Shown here: piece by piece, positions 59,640-64,000 of the stretch
How positions within the stretch are numbered: the stretch's first letter is position 1
How the letters are laid out: the number at the start of each line of letters is the position of its first letter
NCBI GenBank assembly: GCA_903872345.1
Contig: CAIQKM010000166.1
Coordinates: 49,392 to 113,391, forward strand
Length of the DNA stretch: 64,000 nt
Direction of reading: 5' to 3'
Source: an uncultured Verrucomicrobia subdivision 3 bacterium
Lineage (GTDB): Bacteria > Verrucomicrobiota > Verrucomicrobiia > Limisphaerales > UBA11358
Made by a program: the position numbers and the translations under genes
Notes under the pieces: generated by a model
What the model saw: the letters and a program-made list of their open reading frames with translations, nothing else
What the model was told of the DNA's origin: nothing
Database searches by the model: none

Positions 59640-61028
59640 ATGCTTAAAAAATGTGTCACCGCCCTGCTGGTTCTCAGCGCAGGGCTGTCGGCCCACGCCG
59701 CGGATGCGCATACGAACCTGTGCTTTGCGGTCAACCTGCTGACGCCGCCCAAAAATTTGCCCGGCGAGCTGGTGTTCGCGGACCTGAACCGCGACATGTC
59801 CCGGGCTTACTTCCTGTGGAAAATGCGGGATGGCTCCAATTCCTTGGAACTGGCAACCGTTCACCGGGACGCGGATGGAGAAACCATCCACCTGCATGTC
59901 AATGAAGCCCACTCCCTGTCCGCCGGCCTGGCCCCCTGCGAATATTCCGCCGTCTTTAACCGGGACACCGCCACGCTGGACCAGGGATTAAAATGGCCCC
60001 ATGGGAACGCCCAATTATGGCGGCGCTGGTCGGGAACTTTGGAGCCGGGCGGCCCGTCTGAAACCAATGCCGCCGGCAACCTTTGGATTTCCCCGCGCAG
60101 CGACCTGACCGGGCTGTTGCGGGAATTGACGGACAGCTACAAGTTGGGGAACGTCCATGTTCATCATTTTCCTTCGCCGGAAGAACTGACGGGGTTCACC
60201 AATGCCGCCGACTACGAGGTTGCCAAGACGGCAAAAATTGCGATCGGCATCTCCGACGTGCTTGAATTGGTGGCTGACAAACTGGATTTGAGCGCCGAGG
60301 AAAGGAAATTCAAAGAGGAAATGGCGGACTTTGCGGTGGCCAGTCTGCTGGGCAATGCCAATTCCCTGAGCGAACAATTTTTCGGGTCGGGCGGGGCTTT
60401 GAGCAAGGCGCTGGAAGAGCGGCGCCAAGCCTACGAGTATGGGCCGGCAACCCAATATCTGATTAATGTGCAACGGCGGCTTTTGACCGCGTTGGTGCGG
60501 GCGCAGGCAAGATCCCGGCTGCCCGCCGGTCAGGTGAGCATGCGGTTCACACTGGGCGATTCCGCCAAAGGCCGGATTACTCCCATCGCATCCGGCAGCC
60601 TGCTGTTTGAAAACGAAGGACCGGCCACGCTGCACGGCGTCAACCTCACCTTTGATCTGGCCCGTGATCCCGTGCGCATTGATGCCAACTGGGAGCGGGA
60701 ACAGAAAGACTGGAACAATGCCGGCATGTTGAACGCGTTGTCCGGCATGGCCTCCGATATTAATGACAACGGCTGGCGGGCGCGGGAATTGCAATATGAA
60801 ATCCTGAAAGTGGGCGTCACCGGCATGGTGTATGTGCCCGAATGGCCGCCGCATACGCCGGTTGAAATCAGGTTGGACTCGCTCGGCAACCTGGAACGCT
60901 ATGCCATCCAAGTGACCGGCACCGTGACCGCGACCGAAGGCACCATGGAACTCGCGCCCGTTGCCGGCTTATCCATGGTGAACGTGATCAAAAACGCCGT
61001 GAGATCCCAAGGCGGCTACGCTCCGTGA
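59640..61028 (+). CDS. Exported protein of unknown function
   Basis: 462 residues from ATG 59640 with a signal peptide (MLKKCVTALLVLSAGLSAHA-AD). The body mixes a beta-rich N-terminal part (GELVFADLNRDMSRAYFLWK; WRRWSGTLEPGGPSETN), a helical middle (KIAIGISDVLELVADKLDLSAEERKFKEEMADFAV) and a beta-rich end (LLFENEGPATLHGVNLTFDLARDPVRID). No membrane segment after the signal and no catalytic motif recognised. It stands alone between repeat copies A and B. Confidence 0.8.
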   Translation: MLKKCVTALLVLSAGLSAHAADAHTNLCFAVNLLTPPKNLPGELVFADLNRDMSRAYFLWKMRDGSNSLELATVHRDADGETIHLHVNEAHSLSAGLAPCEYSAVFNRDTATLDQGLKWPHGNAQLWRRWSGTLEPGGPSETNAAGNLWISPRSDLTGLLRELTDSYKLGNVHVHHFPSPEELTGFTNAADYEVAKTAKIAIGISDVLELVADKLDLSAEERKFKEEMADFAVASLLGNANSLSEQFFGSGGALSKALEERRQAYEYGPATQYLINVQRRLLTALVRAQARSRLPAGQVSMRFTLGDSAKGRITPIASGSLLFENEGPATLHGVNLTFDLARDPVRIDANWEREQKDWNNAGMLNALSGMASDINDNGWRARELQYEILKVGVTGMVYVPEWPPHTPVEIRLDSLGNLERYAIQVTGTVTATEGTMELAPVAGLSMVNVIKNAVRSQGGYAP

Positions 61029-61039
61029 TAGCGGCGAGC

Positions 61040-61090
61040 GGATTAACGCGGAGTCGCGGAGGGGAAGGAGGTTCGCAGAGGGGGAAGGCG
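61040..61090. repeat. 50-bp dispersed repeat, copy B
   Basis: GGATTAACGCGGAGTCGCGG, AGGGGAAGGAGGTTCGCAGA and GGGGAAGGC. It begins 11 bp after the stop of the exported protein and is followed by a CACGAAGGGGCACGAATTGG phrase like the one at 59380. Confidence 0.6.
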
Positions 61091-61235
61091 GGGCAAGATA
61101 CGAATTTCACGAAGGGGCACGAATTGGGCGGCGATGGGGAATATTCAGCAAACTTGCCAAATTAGCATAGTACGATGGATCTGAATGGCCCCTGCATGAT
61201 CCTTCATGGCTCCAGTGCTGTGGCAGGCATCATGG

Positions 61236-61694
61236 TCAACCGCCAGCAATACCTTTTGTGCGCATAATATCGGCTATGAACTTGGATCGGCGCCCAAACA
61301 CGAGCCAACGCTTGAAACAATGCTTCCTGCCAGCCTTGTCCTTTATCCAAAACTCGATTGAGTGCAATTTGCCTTTTGTCTGCTCCCTCAAATCGCCAGT
61401 CTCAAATTGTTCGCCACCATCACAGTGACGCCACTCCGCCATATCACGCCACTGCAACCGCGTTTCAGAAAAAACCAACTGCTGGCAAATTCCATCGTCG
61501 GAAACGACGAGCCGCGTTGGTAGCAGAGTCAACGCATAAGCTACCATGAAAATTGCAACACCAACCAAAACCCAAAATGTGACGGGAGGCCAGCCTTCCG
61601 CGCCAACCACCGGAAGCAATGCAAGCGACGCAATGGCTCCGACGGTTAGCAAGCCAATCATCCAGGGCGGACATCTGAAAACCACGGTGCGCAT
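61236..61694 (-). CDS. Membrane protein with two N-terminal helices and PH-like tail
   Basis: 152 residues: two transmembrane helices (MIGLLTVGAIASLALLPVVG; VTFWVLVGVAIFMVAYALTLL) and a cytosolic part, RLVVSDDGICQQLVFSETRLQWRDMAEWRHC, whose strand pattern is that of bacterial PH-like domains. No family certain. First of a run of small minus-strand genes in this accessory segment. Confidence 0.65.
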   Translation of the reverse strand: MRTVVFRCPPWMIGLLTVGAIASLALLPVVGAEGWPPVTFWVLVGVAIFMVAYALTLLPTRLVVSDDGICQQLVFSETRLQWRDMAEWRHCDGGEQFETGDLREQTKGKLHSIEFWIKDKAGRKHCFKRWLVFGRRSKFIADIMRTKGIAGG

Positions 61695-61799
61695 GATGTT
61701 GATTAACGGTCAAAAGCTGAGTCACGCCGGTGGCTCCCGCCCACCAAAAAACCGCAATTAAAACAGAACTGGGTAATCGGCGTTGGGTCCGGCGGTGTA

Positions 61800-62147
61800 T
61801 TAGGGGGCTCTCTCAATGTTTTCCTCCGTTCGCTTTTCCTCATAGGCAATCTTTGCTTTGACGGCGGCGCGACGGCCATCGATATAACCGATCTGCCATG
61901 CTTCATCGCCGTCGGGATCCAGGGAATCTCTGGTCAAATTACACGTGCCTATCGAACCTCCATGTCCTTCCCAGCTTTCGAGAAATGCACGCGTGAACGC
62001 TTGGCTATAAATCTCGCGTAGTCTCGCCTCCTGATATTTATGCGTCGCCCTCTCGATTCCCAATTGAGTCTGTCGCTCTGGGTCTGGCATCTCCGATGCA
62101 CAACCCGTCAACAAAGCCAAAATCAGGATTGGAAATAAGCGCATCAT
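61800..62147 (-). CDS. Small lipoprotein
   Basis: 115 residues with a signal peptide and lipobox (LFPILILALLTGC-AS), so Cys16 is lipid-modified. The body is helical and charged (ERATHKYQEARLREIYSQAF; IDGRRAAVKAKIAYEEKRTEENIE). No family recognised. A 30-bp repeat lies 73 bp upstream. Confidence 0.7.
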   Translation of the reverse strand: MMRLFPILILALLTGCASEMPDPERQTQLGIERATHKYQEARLREIYSQAFTRAFLESWEGHGGSIGTCNLTRDSLDPDGDEAWQIGYIDGRRAAVKAKIAYEEKRTEENIERAP

Positions 62148-62219
62148 GGCAGTTCAGCAGTTTAGTAAACCATAGTTTTTGGAGTTGTTGCTTTTCATAA
62201 TTTCGGTTTAAGTCATTTT

Positions 62220-62249
62220 ATCTGCCGTGTCCAGAGTTATTTAGCCAAA
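62220..62249. repeat. 30-bp exact repeat, copy 1
   Basis: ATCTGCCGTGTCCAGAGTTA followed by TTTAGCCAAA is identical to 63821-63850, same orientation. Each copy precedes the start of a small minus-strand gene. Confidence 0.65.
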
Positions 62250-62481
62250 CAGGGGCGCAGGACAAAAATCTGAAAGGTGTTGAAAAGCCCATAAACGGAG
62301 GAGTATCTATGGAATGATCTGCCAACGGCTTGGAATGTCCGTTGCCGCCGGAGCGCGACTGTGTCGAAGACCAGTCGCAGCAATGCGACCAGCCAGTCGG
62401 CTTGGCAAGTTCTTGGACTGATTGAATGGCGAATGTTGCTGCGGCTGGGTTTCATCGCAGCCCTCCGACAACACGCTGATT

Positions 62482-62708
62482 CCGAGGGCTGAAAGCCTGC
62501 CAGGTTATAGCCCAGGCTGGAGCGAGTCGGCGAGCGGAGGCCTGGGTAAATGCCATCAATTTGTTCTCCGGCCTGTAGGGCCGGCACCGCGTCAATGCGT
62601 ATCGGCGTGCCGGCCCTACAGGCCGGGAGATACGTTATGTGGTTATCCCAGGGCTTGCGCTGCGCGCTTCACCCTGGGCTATAACCTTGCAGGCTTTCAG
62701 CCCTTGGG
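62482..62708. repeat. Large imperfect palindrome (about 227 bp)
   Basis: The left arm runs CCGAGGGCTGAAAGCCTGCC, AGGTTATAGCCCAGG ... GGCCTGTAGGGCCGGCAC. The right arm is its inverted copy: GTGCCGGCCCTACAGGCC ... CCTGGGCTATAACCTTGCAGGCTTTCAGCCCTTGG. Arms are about 100 bp with some mismatches, around a centre near 62590-62600. Two head-to-head copies of one roughly 105-bp unit explain this. It lies in a gene-free stretch (62148-62805). Confidence 0.7.
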
Positions 62709-62805
62709 AGGAGCGCGCTCCGTCGGAGGCGTTCCGCCCTGTCTTGTCTTTTTCCCGTTCGCGTGGTTCGCGTAATTCGCGGTTAAACCTTCCCCTGCCC
62801 TGCCC

Positions 62806-62975
62806 TTACACCAATCGCTTCAAATCGGCCACGAACTGGTCCACGTCTGCGGGGGTGGTGTCCCAACTGCACATGAGGCGGGATTCGTCGGGGGGTGATG
62901 ACGCCGGTGTAGAATTTCCAGCCGAGGTCGTTCATCTGCCTTCGCCCGGAAGCTGCGGGCGGACAAGACGGCGGT
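62806..62975 (-). pseudogene. C-terminal remnant of a threonine-aldolase-like gene
   Basis: The minus-strand frame ending at TAA 62808-62806 reads QMNDLGWKFYTGVITPDESR, then LMCSWDTTPADVDQFVADLKRLV. GWKFY, RLMCSWDTTPxDVDxFVADL are characteristic of the C-terminus of low-specificity L-threonine aldolases. No upstream domain or start codon is found. The left end lies beside the large palindrome. Confidence 0.55.
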
Positions 62976-62994
62976 TGGCTTTACGATTTGTGAT

Positions 62995-63432
62995 TCAAGG
63001 TTTGCCATACTGCTTTCGTGCATCGTCGGTAATCTTCTTGAGGTGATTGAGAAACTCACCGCCGGACATCGCCGCCAACTCGTCAGCGATTGGGTGTTGA
63101 ACCTCCGGTGATGGCGGACGCGGGCCGAGGTCGGTCCAACTGTCATCGTAAACATTGTATCGCCTGCCGCCCTCAAGCAAAATCTCGCTGGTCGGGCCGA
63201 CCTGCAACGATCTGAGCATATCACGAACAAGAACCAATGCCTGGCTGTCGTTTGCAATCTCATACTCGATGTTGTAATTCGGCGCGGCGGTAACCATGCT
63301 GCCACTGCCGAACCACTTGCCCAGTTCCGCCTGCCGAAGTGCGTCGCTGACCGCATCGTCAATCTGACGACGCCTATCCGATGATGCATCCTCACCAAAC
63401 AATGCTATTTTAATGACGGCGGTATTTTTCAT
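62995..63432 (-). CDS. Small soluble protein of unknown function
   Basis: 145 residues: KNTAVIKIALFGEDASSDRRRQIDDAVSDALRQAELGKWFGSGSMV, then NYNIEYEIANDSQALVLVRDMLRSLQVGPTSEILLEG, a mixed alpha/beta arrangement with a polar C-terminus. No family recognised. Start ATG 63432. Confidence 0.65.
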   Translation of the reverse strand: MKNTAVIKIALFGEDASSDRRRQIDDAVSDALRQAELGKWFGSGSMVTAAPNYNIEYEIANDSQALVLVRDMLRSLQVGPTSEILLEGGRRYNVYDDSWTDLGPRPPSPEVQHPIADELAAMSGGEFLNHLKKITDDARKQYGKP

Positions 63433-63490
63433 GCTGATAAAATGACCAGACGCAGAAAGTTGCCGCCGCCAACCCGCAGCGGCGATTCTC

Positions 63491-63799
63491 TCATGTATGC
63501 GCCAAATAAGGTAACGTCAAAAGCCCAAAGACAAATAATGCCATGATGAACCCGCAGGTCGAAAAATAAGCTCGGCGCGACCCGATCGAATGCTGAACCA
63601 TGGCGCCGAGCACCAAAACTATAAAGCACAAAATGTAGCCTGGTATCACAACGGAAACCAAGTCATCCGCATTGTCCATCCGGTAGCCGAGGATGCCTCT
63701 CTTTATCGCAAGCAGCAGCCATCCGCCAGGCACGAAGAGCTTAAATGGCAACAGAAGCAAAGCGAGCCACTCACTGGCGGATGCCGGTATCATCTTCAC
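63491..63799 (-). CDS. Small membrane protein
   Basis: 102 residues with three hydrophobic helices (WLALLLLPFKLFVPGGWLLLAI; LVSVVIPGYILCFIVLVLGAMV; CGFIMALFVFGLLTLPYLA). No family. It starts 22 bp downstream (in minus orientation) of the second 30-bp repeat. Confidence 0.55.
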   Translation of the reverse strand: MKMIPASASEWLALLLLPFKLFVPGGWLLLAIKRGILGYRMDNADDLVSVVIPGYILCFIVLVLGAMVQHSIGSRRAYFSTCGFIMALFVFGLLTLPYLAHT

Positions 63800-63820
63800 G
63801 AATCTGGTTTAGGCCAATTC

Positions 63821-63850
63821 ATCTGCCGTGTCCAGAGTTATTTAGCCAAA
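63821..63850. repeat. 30-bp exact repeat, copy 2
   Basis: Identical to 62220-62249. It lies between the small membrane protein and the transposase-like end. Confidence 0.65.
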
Positions 63851-63886
63851 GCAGGTGGTCAGGGCGCATCCCGACACTGCCCCCGA

Positions 63887-64000
63887 TTAGTTGGTTTGCC
63901 AGAGTTCGTCCCAATGGTTGTTTTGTCTGGCTTCGGTGAGGGCACCCAAATGGCGCATGCCTTTGGGCGTCCAGAACTGTCCCGGACGTTTGAAGCGGCA
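63887..64000 (-). CDS. Probable transposase, C-terminal end (partial)
   Basis: The minus-strand frame ends at TAA 63889-63887 and is open to the window edge: RFKRPGQFWTPKGMRHLGAL, then TEARQNNHWDELWQTN. The KRPGQFW(T/S)xxGxxxLxxL...NxxWDELW pattern resembles C-termini of transposases such as the ISKra4 family. Only 37 residues are visible, so the family is tentative. Confidence 0.5.
   Translation of the reverse strand, partial: CRFKRPGQFWTPKGMRHLGALTEARQNNHWDELWQTN

Overview
The window looks like a chromosomal piece of a GC-rich Verrucomicrobiota bacterium, probably of the Pedosphaera/Limisphaerales type. The evidence is four PEP-CTERM proteins plus two PEP-CTERM gene fragments, a secreted formylglycine sulfatase and a GH29 fucosidase, the DUF4912/GH57 glucan-branching module, secreted serpin and beta-propeller proteins, and many dispersed palindromes. 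This is inference from gene content; no 16S rRNA is present.

Layout. 1-1441: 5' part of a large helical protein of unknown role. 1709-3248: an IS110-family element with 12-bp inverted ends and a 215-bp non-coding leader that may encode a bridge RNA. 3.4-12.8 kb: serpin, sulfatase, PH-domain protein, divergent PurD-like ATP-grasp protein, HEAT-like secreted protein, first PEP-CTERM protein and an AsmA-like membrane protein, separated by repeats and a gene remnant. 12.9-16.4 kb: DUF4912 protein, small membrane protein and GH57 branching enzyme, likely one glucan-metabolism operon. 16.4-19.2 kb: universal stress protein, CutA, a hypothetical, a GNAT acetyltransferase and a zinc-ribbon membrane protein. 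19.3-32.2 kb: a minus-strand ribosomal superoperon running rplB to rplQ with secY, map, infA and rpoA; it begins at rplB and lacks rpmD and adk. 32.5-36.5 kb: AraC regulator divergent from the fucosidase, then RNase HIII. 36.8-40 kb: propeller lipoprotein and a TatD-family hydrolase with a small partner. 40-52.8 kb: accessory region with PEP-CTERM genes and fragments, a three-copy hairpin/terminator repeat, an IS1595-family transposon with cargo (42506-45711), SGNH hydrolase, methyltransferase, tRNA-Arg(CCU) and a DUF3300-DUF2950 pair. 53.2-56.1 kb: sucC and sucD, with a two-gene nucleotidyltransferase module wedged between them. 56.2-59.2 kb: YggT-like membrane protein, PQQ-type propeller, rpsI-rplM. 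59.6-64 kb: small secreted, membrane and lipoprotein genes among palindromes, a threonine-aldolase remnant and the end of a probable transposase.

Most informative observations: the IS1595-type transposon can be delimited by imperfect terminal inverted repeats and a near-perfect 8-bp target duplication, and carries uncharacterised genes; an 88-bp perfectly conserved hairpin-terminator module occurs twice with a third diverged copy; the IS110 leader is a bridge-RNA candidate; the nucleotidyltransferase pair interrupts sucCD; uS11 and uS5 carry long low-complexity N-terminal tails. No CRISPR array, rRNA or prophage was seen.
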